Positions 11,365 through 44,705 of a stretch of 64,000 bases of DNA are shown here, one piece after another. The stretch is taken from NCBI GenBank assembly GCA_963995505.1, contig OZ023183.1, positions 16,674,671 through 16,738,670 on the forward strand, given 5' to 3'. The notes beneath the pieces were generated by a model. The model was not told the origin of the DNA, did not search any database, and saw nothing but the letters and a program-made list of their open reading frames with translations. Position 1 is the first letter of the stretch, and every line of letters starts with the position of its first letter. Source of the DNA: Hypericum androsaemum. Its lineage: Eukaryota; Streptophyta; Magnoliopsida; Malpighiales; Hypericaceae. Position numbers and translations under genes: made by a program.

Positions 11365-11935
11365 TGACGAATTCGATACGTAATTAACGAGTAATTACGT
11401 ATTAAACCTGTTTAATTAATAGCTTAATTCGTTAATAATAAATCACTTACTTGTTGAAGCAAGAGGTCCACAGGTTCGGGTCCACAAAGTCTTCGTGCTA
11501 GTCGAATTACGATCACGTTTTAACGGATTCGTAATTAATTTTCACGAGATTTCCTCTATAGAAAATCTGATCAAAATTCAGGAACTAATCCAGAATTTTT
11601 CCTTTCTTATTGAGTGGTTGTAGGCAAACTATCAAATTGGTCCAGCCGGATTTTCCCTTTTATAGGGAAATTCGGCACACCAGAATGCGCCACATGGCAC
11701 GCCACGCGGTGACACGTGGCACTGCTGGGTCGCACGACCGCCACGTGGCGTGCTATGTGGGCCGCCACCTTTGGCGGCAACTGAGGCAGCGCCACGTCAC
11801 GCTGACGTGGCGCCTACATGGCATCGGGCCCGGTCAACGAGGGTTGACCGGCCCATCCAACCCAACTAATGGGCCTGATGGGCCTGAGCCCAATCATGCA
11901 CAATAATAATTGCCTGATGGGCCCAAGGTCCAACA
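11365..11935 (-). repeat. 5' LTR of the copia element
   Basis: 571 bp, matching 3592-4149. It lies next to the primer binding site and so should carry the element promoter. It has extra sequence (CGCCACGCGGTG) in the CACGTGGC-rich part at about 11699-11712 relative to the left LTR. Confidence 0.93.
11789..11813. promoter_or_regulatory. ACGT-core palindrome in the 5' LTR
   Basis: The same 11-bp-arm inverted repeat with a CGC spacer is unchanged here although the surrounding LTR has diverged. As this LTR drives transcription of the element, it is the more likely functional copy. Binding by bZIP factors is inferred from the ACGT cores. Confidence 0.5.
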
Positions 11936-11940
11936 AGAGT
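11936..11940. repeat. Target-site duplication, right copy (AGAGT)
   Basis: Exact copy of 3587-3591 on the outer side of the right LTR. Confidence 0.9.
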
Positions 11941-14300
11941 CATGGCAGTTCTTTTCAATACATAATCCGTACTATTTTTTCTCTCTCCCAAACATTAATC
12001 AAAGTTAAACATCTCGTTGTAAGTACATTTTACAGTTTACTACATCAATTATTACAATAAAAGCACAATCAATTTTTGTAGCACTACAAATTCATTATCG
12101 TACTTCAACTAGTCGGCCTCGTAATATTTTTTTCCCTAAAAAGCGGTAGTCCTTGCAATCTTTGCGGTTAAAACCTCTGGCACAATAACGCTCTATTAGC
12201 TGATTTCAGAGCACTTAAGCAATGCACTTAATAAAATATTTGTAAGCCATGAATTTGGTGGATCGGCCAATGTTACATTGATCACTAAGTTCAACAAATA
12301 AAGCAAAGAACAAGTGGTCCCACATACATTCCGGGATTCGAAATACCAAAATTTGATTGGCCGTAAGATGTTACATTGATCAATTAGGTTAGCAGCTGAG
12401 TGATCCCCACTCTCCAAGTGGTGCAATTTTTGTAAGCCATGAATTTGGTGGATCGGCCAATGTTTTTAGCATATAGTATTAACCCACTTGGGCGCATGAT
12501 GGGACTGGCTTTTGGTGACCAAATTAACATGTCGATGACATTCATTTTTTAACCAAAAAGTAACCAATTGGTTTGTAATTTTTTTCGATGAAAAATTGTG
12601 TTATTTTAAAATTATAATTTAAAATAAAATATTATTCTGAGCAACTATAATTGTGGTATTTTTCTGGTGAGGAATAATGGAGAGTAGCTAAGATATTCCT
12701 AAATTTGTGGGATTATTGTTAGTCATGTATTGATTAGTTGAAAAATCCTCTCCAGGAGGAATGGTTGTGAGAATTGCTTGAAAATTATGATCAAATCAAA
12801 CAATGTTTTAAACAATTTTTTACTATATAAAAGTCATAGTTGGCATGAGATAAAGTACAATACAATCCTTTTGGTTTTGCCTTTCCTGGGTTAATAGTTT
12901 TTTGTTCACGGGTTTCTTATACGTCAGTTGACCCAATCAGGATACATACCCATGCTTTTAGTGGCTTATTGGCATATATTTCATTTCTCCAGCAACAATT
13001 TAAAAAACCGATACAAAGAAGGCATTTGACCCAATCGAACATATAATACCCACAATTTCAGTGCCTTCTTGGCAAATTTGACCTCTCCTTAGTGGTAATT
13101 TTTACAAATAGCAAAATATGCACTACGTCCTTTTCTAAATGTTGTCGTTTTACGAGTCAATGCGTACTAAGTTTATAGTTTAGTTTGTACCGTACCTCTC
13201 TTTATTGGTTGCTCTCTTTCTAGAAGACCAACCTTTAAACGACACTTCACCTGCTTTGGATCATTCCAAATTGCAATAATATTTTAATGGCTGAAAAATG
13301 CCGGGACAATATAATAAGCTATAACTGACCATAATATTAGGTGTGAATATGATTTACATTTTCCGGAAGTTTCCTGATCAGTCCGTATTTTTTTAAAAGA
13401 GAAATTAGCCCGTCTTACGTACCATTTATAACCTGTCAACGTGAATTGATAATGAATTAATGAGATTTTTTTTTATTGGATCTAGGTTTTTACGAACTTT
13501 AAATTTGTTAATGTATGAGTCAAGCAAACAAAAATGTATCGCTATTTGATTTTAAATCTTAAAATAACGAACATAAAATTTTTTCTCGCTTATAAACAAA
13601 CATACCATACTCAAAACTAACAATGCGAAAAATTTCAACGATATCGTCTTAATTTTTTTCCTGAAAAAATTGGGTTCCATGTTGAATTTTGTGGTTAAAT
13701 TTGAATGAACGGCAGATGACCAAAATATATATTTCATACATATTTTTGCCATCATAAGAATTCAATTAGCTGCCTACTCCTTAAGTTTAACGTGATTTGT
13801 TCTATTATCACTTAAAGGTATTCTTTCTAGTGTTGGTTTTACCACTTCAGTGTATTATTATCTTGTCCTTTGGCATTTTGTGAAAGTGGTAATCTTTCCC
13901 ATTGGGCAGAGATTTCCAAAAACTGCTCGCAACCTGATTTGTTGAAATCTTCTTAAACGTTCTTCCACCAGAGGAACGAAACAAAAAGGAAATTTCGTGT
14001 TTGGACGCCATGTATGCTCGGAATGTACTTGTTTGGATAATATAACTAATTTTATTCGTGCGACGTACTATTTTACCAGTCTGAGAAACAGAAACAGAAA
14101 AAATAATATTCAGATTTAAAATCTGAAAAAAAAATAGATCAACAATGTCATACAATCAAAATTAGTGATGTCACATGTCATCAAGTTCTTAGAAAATTTA
14201 AAAACATAAAATAGTGCGATGTAACATAGAAATTTAAACTAAAAAAACAAAGCTCACTGCTAGCTTAAAGCCAAACCAAGTTACCTGGACCACGAAGCCC
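11941..14300. other. Intergenic region, no gene seen
   Basis: AT-rich. The open frames are short and not protein-like. Apart from the direct repeat listed separately, no element end, RNA gene or conserved motif was recognised. Confidence 0.45.
12238..12464. repeat. Dispersed direct repeat of about 36 bp
   Basis: TTTGTAAGCCATGAATTTGG and its following GTGGATCGGCCAATGTT occur at 12238-12274 and again at 12429-12464, identical over about 36 bases. A second shared phrase (GATGTTACATTGATCA or close) lies at about 12270 and 12369. This suggests a local duplication with later divergence. Confidence 0.7.
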
Positions 14301-14341
14301 ATGAAAGATAAGCTCCATTTGACGGCCCATCAATTGGATTT

Positions 14342-14687
14342 GGGCCCAATGTGTTTTGGTAGCAAAAAAACATTTGGGCCCAATGTTTCTCTACGTAAGC
14401 GGGAACATTCTCGACCTTTTTGACATTTTCCACCGCCACCCTTTGCTTCATTCTCAAGCGAAACCCCCAACGACGCTTAAACCAAACGTCACCGTTTCGA
14501 ATGACGTCAAAAAGATCTCGAAATATAACAAGGGCAATCTCGAAATATAACTCATTCCCGAGGTCAAGTCACCCCCGCTCCTCCACCTCCCAGATTATTC
14601 TTCACTTCACAAGAAGGGCATTGGCAGAAGAAGAAAATATTCTAAGAGGATCCGCGAGCTCAGATCTTGCAAAATCCTAAACCCTAA
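14342..14687 (+). promoter_or_regulatory. Promoter elements of the BEACH gene (site II, telo-box)
   Basis: TTTGGGCCCAAT occurs twice (about 14338-14350 and 14371-14383), giving site II-type TGGGCC cores on both strands. A telo-box AAACCCTAA lies at 14679-14687, in the expected leader. Site II plus telo-box pairs are known from plant housekeeping promoters. A 5' leader intron probably starts at the CAG/GTACTT junction near 14736 and ends before the start codon. Confidence 0.45.
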
Positions 14688-14963
14688 CCCCACCGGCCGG
14701 CGATTCTCTGAGCTCCATCCCATCGCGATCGTTCAGGTACTTTTTTTCTTTATCAATTGACTTCACCTCTTTTACTCGTTCGATTTGTGCGATTTTAATC
14801 GTATTTCTACCTCCGGTGGTTTAGACTATTGATCGTTTCGTTGATCGGCGGGAGTAGTTTAGACCGGTTTTGTGTTTGTACAGTATGGTGATGGCTTGGG
14901 GGAAGTTTGTGTAACCCGGTTTCGGGGCCTGGAGTTGCTGATTCTTAAGAGTGGGGCGTGAAG

Positions 14964-35811
<20,848 letters not shown>

Positions 35812-37010
35812 GTTTTACAATCATGTGCCAATTGGATGTGCATAACTCCATCTTCAGGTATATTTCAGTCTCCACTCTTTCAACGCAATCGTTTATTGTT
35901 GGAAATATTATTGCTGGAAGCCCCTCTCTTACCCATGGCTGACAGAGGGAGGATGACTATAATGAGGCTAACTAAGCATTCTAATTTCTTCGTCATGGTG
36001 CCAGTAGATGTTTCAATTAGTGCTGCTTTTTTGTTTTGTTTTAAAACACGTTTCTGAACCAGGATTCTTCAATGATATGCTCTACTGGTTTGACTGCATT
36101 CAAGACCGTGTCAAGTTTAATTGATCTGCTAACCTTTTTGATGATGTGTAAAATAATACTCTGTTCTTAGGTTGCTCCCAGACTTTTTGTTCGGTTTTTT
36201 AATCCGCTTTTACCTTTTGCTGTTTTCAACTGAAAACTGAAATAGCATTTTCATCCAACTAGTCCCAAGTACAAGAAAACACGCGTTCCTCATTTTAAAT
36301 GTTCACCTTTTATACATTTATTCAATCAGATCAAAAAGTTTAAGGTCATTGTTCTATCTCTAGTAATCTGAATTATATACTGTTCAAATTCTAGGACACT
36401 TAACAGCTATATCTTATGAAATCTCATGCTGTGTTTTGTTCCATATCTTGCTGCCCAGACTCTTAATTCGCTTGGTGAAAGATGAGTGTCGATTGCATGC
36501 AATTGTTTGTGCTATTGACTTTGTGATGGTCTATCAACATCGACTTCAGCTTGTTCTTGTTCAGTTTATCTCAACTGTCAAGAAATTTTAATGACCGGGC
36601 CAGAACTTTTTTCATACATTATTAAGAGAGATTTTAGTTGAAGTAGACGATGCTGCATAATCCTATGCAAGTCTTTTTTTTTTTACTGCAACTGTTCTGT
36701 CATTGACATTCTTATTACCTGTTACAGCTTCAGCAACTGAAATTTGAGGGGTTGCGACATATTAGCATCAGCATCCACGCTGCATTTGCCTTGCGATTCT
36801 GCTGGTCCATCTCCAGAAAGATTCTGCGGCAGCCGGAATGGAGACCCGTAAATGCCTGCGTCATTCTATGATTAGATGCATTGGCGATGGACGATCTGTT
36901 GAGTGATATAAATGTTGATTTTCGAGATTATAGCGGCAAAGCAAATAGCTTCTTCTGTTCCCAGAGACTAGGTGTATACCTTGGATTGTTACAGTGGTAG
37001 GATACAACTA
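35812..37010 (+). other. 3' UTR of the BEACH gene, probably with an intron
   Basis: After the stop codon there is no further coding frame. A CAG/GTATAT junction at 35857/35858 and a pyrimidine-led TTACAG at about 36727 could delimit a 3' UTR intron of about 870 bp. The polyadenylation site is not determined. Confidence 0.4.
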
Positions 37011-37635
37011 TTGTGTAAGCACCCAACCCCAACCCCAACGTCACTAGTCAAAATGTGGGAATCTCATTGTATATCCTGAGACATGTCACGAGCAAACTCT
37101 CTCCAATAGCCGGCCGGATCCGTGATACATAGCTTTGTACAGAAAAGCTCCCAAGTGCTGTCTTCTTTAGTGAAAAATGGAATTCAAAGTGTACTAATGA
37201 TGCTCACTCTACTCCCAGAAATCATAATGATGATTCTGAATGAAATGGTTGAAATCGAACGTAAAAGACAGATTCTTTCCAAAGCCCGTTATCTGGGCTT
37301 TAGCTACTTGAAGGAAGGTTGGACCAACTCTCTCCTCTCTCGGCTGCACCCAATCCAACCTCCGACAGTCTACTTCTTCTAATTGGGTGGACACAAACAC
37401 CAAGTTTGGCCCTGTAACGAGACGATAGATACCCTTCAGCCGACAGAACCCTCGTACGTTTCAGATATCATACTTCTTGTCGTCTGCTTCATTCTCTCTC
37501 AATTTCCCAATTCCAAACCCCTTAGAACCGAATTTCCCACCAAATTCATACTCCTCCTTCCAAGTCAACGACACAACGCAAGAGTAAAAAATTGAAAACC
37601 CCCCCAAAAAACAGCACTCCCAATTCCCATATTTT

Positions 37636-37658
37636 CGTTAGGATTAGGGTTAGGGTTA
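37636..37658 (+). promoter_or_regulatory. Telomere-like motif in the GATA gene leader
   Basis: GTTAGGATTAGGGTTAGGGT plus TAG lies about 50 bp before the start codon. It contains reverse telo-box cores (TTAGGGTTAG). Telo-boxes are common in leaders of plant growth-related genes. This is not a telomere: only about three units are present and they are embedded in a gene leader. Confidence 0.5.
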
Positions 37659-37703
37659 GAAATCCCCAATTTGATTTTGTGATTCTATTGCCTCTGCAAC
37701 TAA

Positions 37704-39900
37704 ATGTACGACCAGTCTCCGCCAATGAGCGACCACCACCGGGTCGCCGAAGACGACCCCAACTCCGCCCCAGCCGACGACCACATTGCCTATGACGACG
37801 GCGCGTCCCTCGACCACCACGTCACCTACGACGAGGCCGCCGGCATCATCGTAGATGGCGACTCCAACGTCTACCTTTCCGCTGAGTCGGAGCTGGCAAT
37901 GCCACTCGGCGACGTCTCCAACCAGCTCACCCTCACCTTCCGCGGCCAAGTTTACGTCTTTGACTCCGTTACTCCCGATAAGGTACGGAATTAGGGTTTC
38001 GCAGGGTCAAAGATTGCAACTTTGTTGTTAAATTTCTGGTCTTTGCAGGTTCAAGCCGTGTTTCTGTTGTTAGGCGGATGCGAATTGCCTGCTTCGGGTC
38101 TCCGAGAATTGGAAGCGGCAACCCAGAGCCAAAAGGTGAGTTTTTTCGTCCCAGCACCCCAGTGAAGTGTGGAGTATTCGTGCTTATGGTAGGATATGTT
38201 TTTGGTTTGTGGGTGTATAGAGTACCGTGGAGCTCCCTGGATGCAGTAGTACACCACATAGAGTTGCCTCGTTGAATAGATTCCGTCAGAAGAGGAAAGA
38301 GAGATGCTATGATAAGAAAGTTAGATATGGTGTCCGTCAAGAAGTTGCGCTCAGGTGATTATCATTGGTGATTTTTATGTTGGTATTATTACTCTTGTTG
38401 TCAGGATGCTCGTTGTAGCTGTTGTTACTTTCTGCTTGCTGCATTTACGTTAAGTGCACGTGCTTGGTGGGTTGTAAGGAGATGAATTCATGGAGTTGGA
38501 TTTGCATTTTTTGAGATGAGGTGGAAACATGGAGTGGTAACTAGGCATTGTGAATGAAATTCGAATTTAGCAGATCGAACCATTTGTGTTGCATTTATAT
38601 TTAGTTCTCTGTTCCCAAAAACTCGTTGCATTGCAACTGTAGTTTTTAGCTCTAGCCTTCTTTTTGGATAAGATGGAATATAGTGTCTAAATGTTCAGTT
38701 CATTAAGTTTCTATTTGCTATTGCACTTCATCAAGGCTGTCTTTCAGTTTCTGCCCTCACTCAAATCTCCTTGGGAAACTGTTTTTAGTTGGAGAAAATG
38801 TCCTGTTGGCTTTTAGGGACAATGTGGATGCACTTCTTTATGAAGTTACTTGCTGGTTGATTATATTTATTTTGTTGAGTTCGAGTCAATTAACATTATC
38901 GGTGTTCTGCAACTCCTTGTTGAAGTTGCTGAGAGAAATACAAAATTTATATCATTATTCATTTAACCTGTTATTTAATCCCGAAGTCTATAATGATTGC
39001 ACCAGGATGCAGCGGAGCAAGGGTCAATTTACATCTTCAAAGAAGCCTGATAATGGGGTTGAAGATGTCCCGCAAGAGGCATTGTGAGTTATATGACCTC
39101 TTCTAAGTTTCTCCACTTTTCTTTCATTTGATTCCATCTTTATTTTTTTTACGAGGAGTTCTTGTGCTATAGGTGTTAGGAGTAGTGCTTAGGTTCATAA
39201 CATCTTGGATATCTAATTAATCTATAGTCACATTATTTGAGCACTTTTCTAGGTGTACACATTGTGGCAAAGATTCAAAAAGCACCCCGATGATGCGGCG
39301 TGGTCCATCTGGTCCAAGGTCTCTTTGCAATGCTTGTGGGCTTTTTTGGGCGAACAAGGTATATATCAAAGCCTAAATCTACTTATAGCTTATATTATGG
39401 CACTTTTCATTCCAGGACGAGCCCTTTTGCTTTCGTTACCTAGGTTTATTGGGGCTTTAATTTTCGTCCAGTTCATGCAGCTCTATTGGGATTTGGGTGA
39501 AAGAATGTTCTTGATAATTCTGTTGTTAATTGACCTTTTTGGACTATCAACTGCTTTCCGTGGGTAGATTGACTATCATTGGGTTTGACGGTGCAGGGAA
39601 CTTTGAGGGATCTGTCTAAGAAGGGCCCGGATAATCTGCGTACTCCTAATGAGCAAGTAAAATTATATGTTACATCTTTTGTTAACTCTTCTGCTTTCCC
39701 CTCGCCATGCAATTAAGTGATTTTCTCTCTTAATGCACACGTAGGGTGAAGCTGAAGCAAACGACTCGGACTCTGGAAGTGCCGTTCCTTTGGACTGCGA
39801 TTTGGCTGGCTACACGAATGGCGATGATTCAGCGTTAATGGTGGAAAATGGGGCGGCATCTGGAGTGTTGCCCGCGAATGGGTACCATGGTGGTTCATGA
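37704..39900 (+). CDS. GATA24: GATA transcription factor with TIFY and CCT domains (GATA24/28, ZML type)
   Basis: 299 aa from seven exons: 37704-37982, 38049-38135, 38221-38354, 39006-39083, 39253-39358, 39597-39656, 39745-39900. All junctions are GT-AG and in frame. An acidic N-terminus is followed by a TIFY motif ([11 protein letters not shown], about residues 78-88), a CCT domain (about 130-170, from [19 protein letters not shown] onward) and one GATA zinc finger of the CX2CX20CX2C class (CTHC...CNAC, about 193-220). This combination is specific to the plant ZML/GATA24-GATA25-GATA28 group, nuclear DNA-binding factors recognising GATC/GATA-like motifs. The first in-frame ATG is used; a second lies seven codons on. 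GATA24 against GATA28 cannot be settled here. Confidence 0.9.
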
Positions 39901-41779
39901 GAGACCACTCAAAAAGGTCATCCATCTATTAGTTTCTAATGTACATATGTTATACTGCTAACTGTTACAACAATGAGGCTATACGCCTCCACACCTGATG
40001 CAAGACTAAAGGGTATATATTGGCCTATCTTAGGGATCTTCTATATACAATTTGATTTCTTTTTATAAGTAGAATTTAATACATGTCCGAGTTCGAACCA
40101 TGTTCAGAGAATTTAAAATAGAGTCCGACATGGTATGATTGTACCATTTTAAATCACCAATCCGTTACCTACCACCTTAGAAATTATCATACACGTTACC
40201 TCCATGACCCAAATAAATAACAACGGAGAGGGTCTAAAGCGTCTAGGGTGTAAATAATAATGGAGTAAGCAATATATGGAAGCTAAAACATCTCGGGAAT
40301 TCCAAGATGCAAACTAAATCTCAAAGCTCGGACCGAGAGGAGAACGTCGAATTTGTGATCATATTCAGTTGGTTGGCTGTCGTCAGTTATGTGATTTTAA
40401 CTTAAGGTTTTAACGGAATAGGATTAGATAGAAAGGATAAATCAAATTCCTTAGTACGTATTGTACATTTTTTCCCGCAATGTCTATCGTCAGTTATTGT
40501 ACATTCATTCTGGCAACAAAAATTTTCGACGGTACAAAAAATCCAACGGCACATTATCCCAATGGCAAAATCATCCCATCAGCACAAAATTTTTAACAGC
40601 ACATCATCTCAATGGCAAAAATCGACAACACATCGATTTTCAAAAAATAAAATCGTATTTCGTGTAGATCGTTATATTTCCTTTTTAAAAATATATTATA
40701 ATAGCAAAAACTTCAAACGAGTCAAAAGTTATGATCCGTCGAAATTTTGATATTCTTTTTTTTTTGAAAAAAAATTCTGACATGCGCATCAGACTTGTAA
40801 CATGGTGCTGCAGATCCCATGTTACTAGCACCGAATCTAGCCCCGTCTACCGGACTCTATTTTACAATTCTCCAAATAGTATTTTTACATTCGTACTCAA
40901 AATTTCCATAAGTAATTCCATATACCTTGTTACTTCGATCAATTCGCATTGATTAATGGGCCAGAACCAATAAAAAAGAGTGCAAATGACTTTACGAATC
41001 CAAAAGGATGTATGAATCCAATTCTAGTCATTGAATATACTTATTATATCTAGTGTAGTAAAGTTTCAACATAAAGAGGGTCTGTAAGATGTTGAGTGTT
41101 CAAGTACGAGTTCTAACTTCTCATCATTTTCTGAGGAGCAAGATTTTTGGCCTTAAAAAAGCATCTTTGGTAAGAGTTTTAAATGCATAATTTTATGTAG
41201 TGTTTGGTTTTCAAATTTTGTATGAGTTTAACTATTTTATTTTTAACATTTTGAATTAGTTTATATTTAACTTATTATTTATTATTTTTCTGATTACAAA
41301 AATAGACCCGTTGAACGGAAGATTTATCCCTCCTAACCACATCGGGACTCCATTAAGAGAGAGACCAACTTCACGACCCACCAACGATCACGCGCCCGAA
41401 AGCTACCACCAGTGGTGTCGGGAAATCTAAAATGTTAGGTGAAGCGCCAACTACACTTCAACTGCAATCTAAGTCTTCATTTTTATCGATAAACGCTCAG
41501 ATCAATTAAATAAAAAAAGTTTCTAAAATTTATAATAAAGTATCTGATTCGAATTTAAATTAGAGTGTCGGGTTAACAAGCCAATGAGCCATCTACCATC
41601 AACTTTTCTAAGCACTTCCTCCCCTGCATAGTTACACTTCAACTACCCGCTTTGCGACCATTTCATATATCTTACCAGCGTAGATTTTTTTTCCAAAAAA
41701 ATTTATACAGATTAGCCTAAATCTCGGAATTCTAAACTTCATAGAAAAGTTGCACCTCCACTTCTTCAATCATTCATCA
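39901..41779. other. Intergenic region between the GATA and hydrolase genes
   Basis: Beyond the probable 3' UTR of the GATA gene (to about 40020) the sequence is AT-rich with no supported gene. The short open frames are low-complexity. The segment just before 41779 should contain the promoter and leader of the hydrolase-like gene, but no clear TATA box was identified. Confidence 0.4.
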
Positions 41780-44705
41780 ATGGCTCAGGAGCTTGTGAAC
41801 CCACCAGACCAGGCATGGATTTTTCTGTCGCCCGTTTTTTTCGTAGCTTGGTCGTTGATTACCCGCCTAAACTTTGGTGGGTTTTCGTTGTTTACTTGTG
41901 ATCAGGTTGTTCTTGGAGAAGAAATTGGCCGTGTCCGGATCATCACCCTGAACCGTCCTCGTCAGTTGAACGTCATCTCATCAGAAGTGGTAATTATACT
42001 TTGGTTTATTCGAGATTTACCTGAAATTCTATCACTCTCTCCAATCCGGGGTTAGTTTTAATCATGTTCGTGGATCTGCTTTGTGATTAGGTCTCTCTGC
42101 TTGCTGGATTCTTGGAGAAATGGGAGAAAGAGGACGATGTTGAACTCCTACTCATCAAGGTTACTTCATATATGCTTGTTATTGATTGTTCTCTCCTTTT
42201 CTGTTTCTTTACTTTTTTTTGGTCGAAATTACCTGATATGATATCCGTACACTCACTAGGCCGACTAATCTAGGTTTGAGCTCGGATAACCTTACTTTGT
42301 TTCTTTACTTGTTATTATGAGTATCATATGGCAGGAAACGAGGTGTATATAGATAGACTTGGTAATATGATCACCATTCCTATGTTTGGTATTTTATGGT
42401 GATATCTTGGTATATGGAGTTGGTGGGTACCTTATGGGGTTTTCAACCTCCATGGACCCATATGCAGCATGCATTGCTGCAATCCAGCGAAGGACTTGAT
42501 AATTAGCGGTTTTACGATTACTTAGGGTGCCGGGCGCGCGTTTTCTGCTGGCGGGGATCTGAAGGTGTTCTACGATGGAAGAATTTCAAGTAATGCTGTC
42601 TTAAACCGAGCCCTTTAGTTCCTTGCGCTTTAATGACTCTGCTTTATGAAGCTTAAAGCTTGTTAATGTGTTTGTCTTTGCAGAGGACTCTTGTCTCGAA
42701 GTGGTCTATAGAATGTACTGGCTCTGCTATCACATTCACACGTATAAGAAAACTGGGGTAATAATTAGTACTATTCGTGGTCGAATCATACTGAAGTAGG
42801 CCGGCTGATAGTCGTTCCTAATGTTTCAGAATGACTATTGACAGGTTGCTCTAGCACATGGGATCTCGATGGGGGGCGGTGCATCGTTGATGGTTCCGAT
42901 GAAGTTCGCAGTCGTCACTGAGAAAACTGTGAGCATCATGCTCTTATTTGTATCTTTCTGATCAATGATCGGCAGCTGTAACATGATAGTGCCTTCTGTG
43001 TGACTAAAGGTTTTCTCAACACCAGAGGCAAGTATCGGGCATCATGTCGATTGTAGTATGTCCTACATACTATCCCGCCTCCCTGGGCATTTGGGTGAGT
43101 GACATCAGAATAGCAAGTCTTATCTGCAGCCAGGACATTGTACCTAGATAGCCCTGACTGTGAATTCGGGCGGTTTTGTTGCAGGCGAATTTTTGGCCTT
43201 GTCGGGAGCAAGGCTGAATGGCAAAGAATTGGTTGCAGCTGGATTGGCATCCCATTTTGTTCCTTCTGATGTGAGTTAATAGTTAGTGATTCTATATTTA
43301 CATTCAATTATTGAGTGAATACATGTTAAGATCCTATCTGTCTCATGGAACCCAGAAAATGGCCGACTTAGAGAAGCGCTTGATCGACTTGAACACCGGT
43401 GATGCAAAAGCAGTCAAGTCTGCAATTGAAGAATTCTCTGTCGATGTTCAGCCTGATGAAGATAGTTTACTGAACAAGTAAGGACTGAACATTTTGTGCT
43501 ACTTCCAAATGCATCCCAAGTTTAGTTTCAGGACTTCTGTTTCACTGAAAAACCACGGTGATTGATACCTTCCAGGAAGGCCATCATCGACGAGTGCTTC
43601 TCCAAAGATTCCGTATCGGAAATCATCAGTTCTTTGGTGAGCTTCCCAATACAAGCATTTGCTTGTCCTTGAATTTACGCGGCTTTTCCACTAAATACTG
43701 ATTCGCATCCTACTCGCAGGAATCTGAAGCAAGCAAGGACGGAAACGGATGGATTGGCCCGATACTCAAAGGGTTGAAGAGATCATCCCATACCGGATTG
43801 AAAATCAATCTGAGATCGGTAATAAGCCCTGTGCATAATCCAATCATTGATGTTAATAATCTCATTTCAGATTGGAGTATGACCCTGCTCTTCATTCTCC
43901 GAAAATCTCTAGATACGAGAGGCGAGAAACCAGACTTTGTCTGAATGTCTGAAGCAGGAATTCAGACTAACAATAAACATACTCAGGGCAACTATTTCTT
44001 CAGACATCTATGAGGTATTTATCTTTTACAATAACTGGAATTGTCTTTGTCACATCTAATAATATCAAATATTTGCTAATTTTGTTTGTATCAGGGTATC
44101 AGAGCGCTTACCATTGACAAAGATAATGCCCCGAAGGTACTTTCTTGTGTTTGTGCTCCTTCCCAAGTGTGTATGCCTGCAAGAAGAATTTGGAGCAACG
44201 TCGACTTCGACTCGAGAACCTTCGAAACATCGTAGTATATTGACCATTCGCAACGTTTCGTCGTAATACAAGTACATAAATCAAAGTTCAAACATCATAA
44301 TGTATCAGCAGAATTAAGTTGCCAACGTTTCAATGTCGAAACATACTTGGTTCTGTTGCTGCAAGAAGGTCGGTAAAAGACAGGGCGGATCATTTTCTCG
44401 ATTACATTCTAACACAGCTTTGATCATGTAATGTAGTGGGATCCGTCGACTCTGGAGAGCGTGGACGACGCGAAGGTAGAGTCTCTGTTTAAGCCATTCA
44501 TGGAGGAGTTGGAGCTCCAGGTTCCTGACAACGAGGGCAACAGGTTATCAACTTGGACTTCCGTCAATTCATTTTTATGAATTTCTGGCTAATGGTTTCT
44601 TGTTAAGAGTCTCCTATATGCTAATTTCATGCTCTCCAAAATCGCAGGTGGGATGGTAAATACGAGAACTCGCCATATGCAACCGCAGTCAGTGGCACTT
44701 TGTAG
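41780..44705 (+). CDS. 3-hydroxyisobutyryl-CoA hydrolase-like protein (crotonase superfamily)
   Basis: 389 aa, closest in memory to Arabidopsis At1g06550. Exons: 41780-41812, 41906-41989, 42091-42159, 42526-42589, 42684-42757, 42845-42928, 43010-43094, 43185-43270, 43356-43477, 43576-43636, 43720-43818, 43913-44014, 44095-44136, 44437-44543, 44648-44705. Crotonase features are present: oxyanion-hole glycines in GAGRAFSAGGDLK and HGISMGGGASL, and the hydrolase-type Glu in STPEASIG. Members of this group hydrolyse or hydrate acyl-CoA esters in branched-chain amino-acid or fatty-acid breakdown, often in peroxisomes; the C-terminus here ends SGTL, not a clear PTS1. The first intron appears to use a GC donor (CAG/GCATGG), because this gives the PPDQVVLGEEIG join. 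The alternative GT donor at 41795 also stays in frame. Nothing in the frame is broken. Confidence 0.88.

Larger units (their letters stand above)
3592..11935 (-). mobile_element. Full-length Ty1/copia LTR retrotransposon
   Basis: This is an 8344-bp element on the minus strand, bounded by LTRs at 3592-4149 and 11365-11935 and flanked by a perfect AGAGT duplication. In transcription order it has the 5' LTR (right), a primer binding site complementary to initiator tRNA-Met, a leader of about 2.1 kb with an extra ORF, gag-pol (9257 to 5091), about 930 bp of non-coding DNA, a purine tract and the 3' LTR (left). The order protease, integrase, reverse transcriptase, RNase H identifies Ty1/copia rather than Ty3. 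The two LTRs differ at roughly 37 aligned positions plus a small indel, about 6-7 percent by eye, so the insertion is not recent. Seven nonsense codons make it non-autonomous now. Confidence 0.95.

Noticed and set aside
37636..37658. Interstitial telomere array
   Set aside because: Only about three TTAGGGT-like units, positioned in a gene leader; a telo-box is the simpler reading.
37656..37949. Minus-strand Val/Gly-rich frame of 97 codons
   Set aside because: Antisense of GATA exon 1, whose Asp/His-rich codons create it.
44065..44291. Minus-strand frames of 66-70 codons in the hydrolase gene
   Set aside because: Antisense to a confirmed exon and intron, with no recognisable domain.
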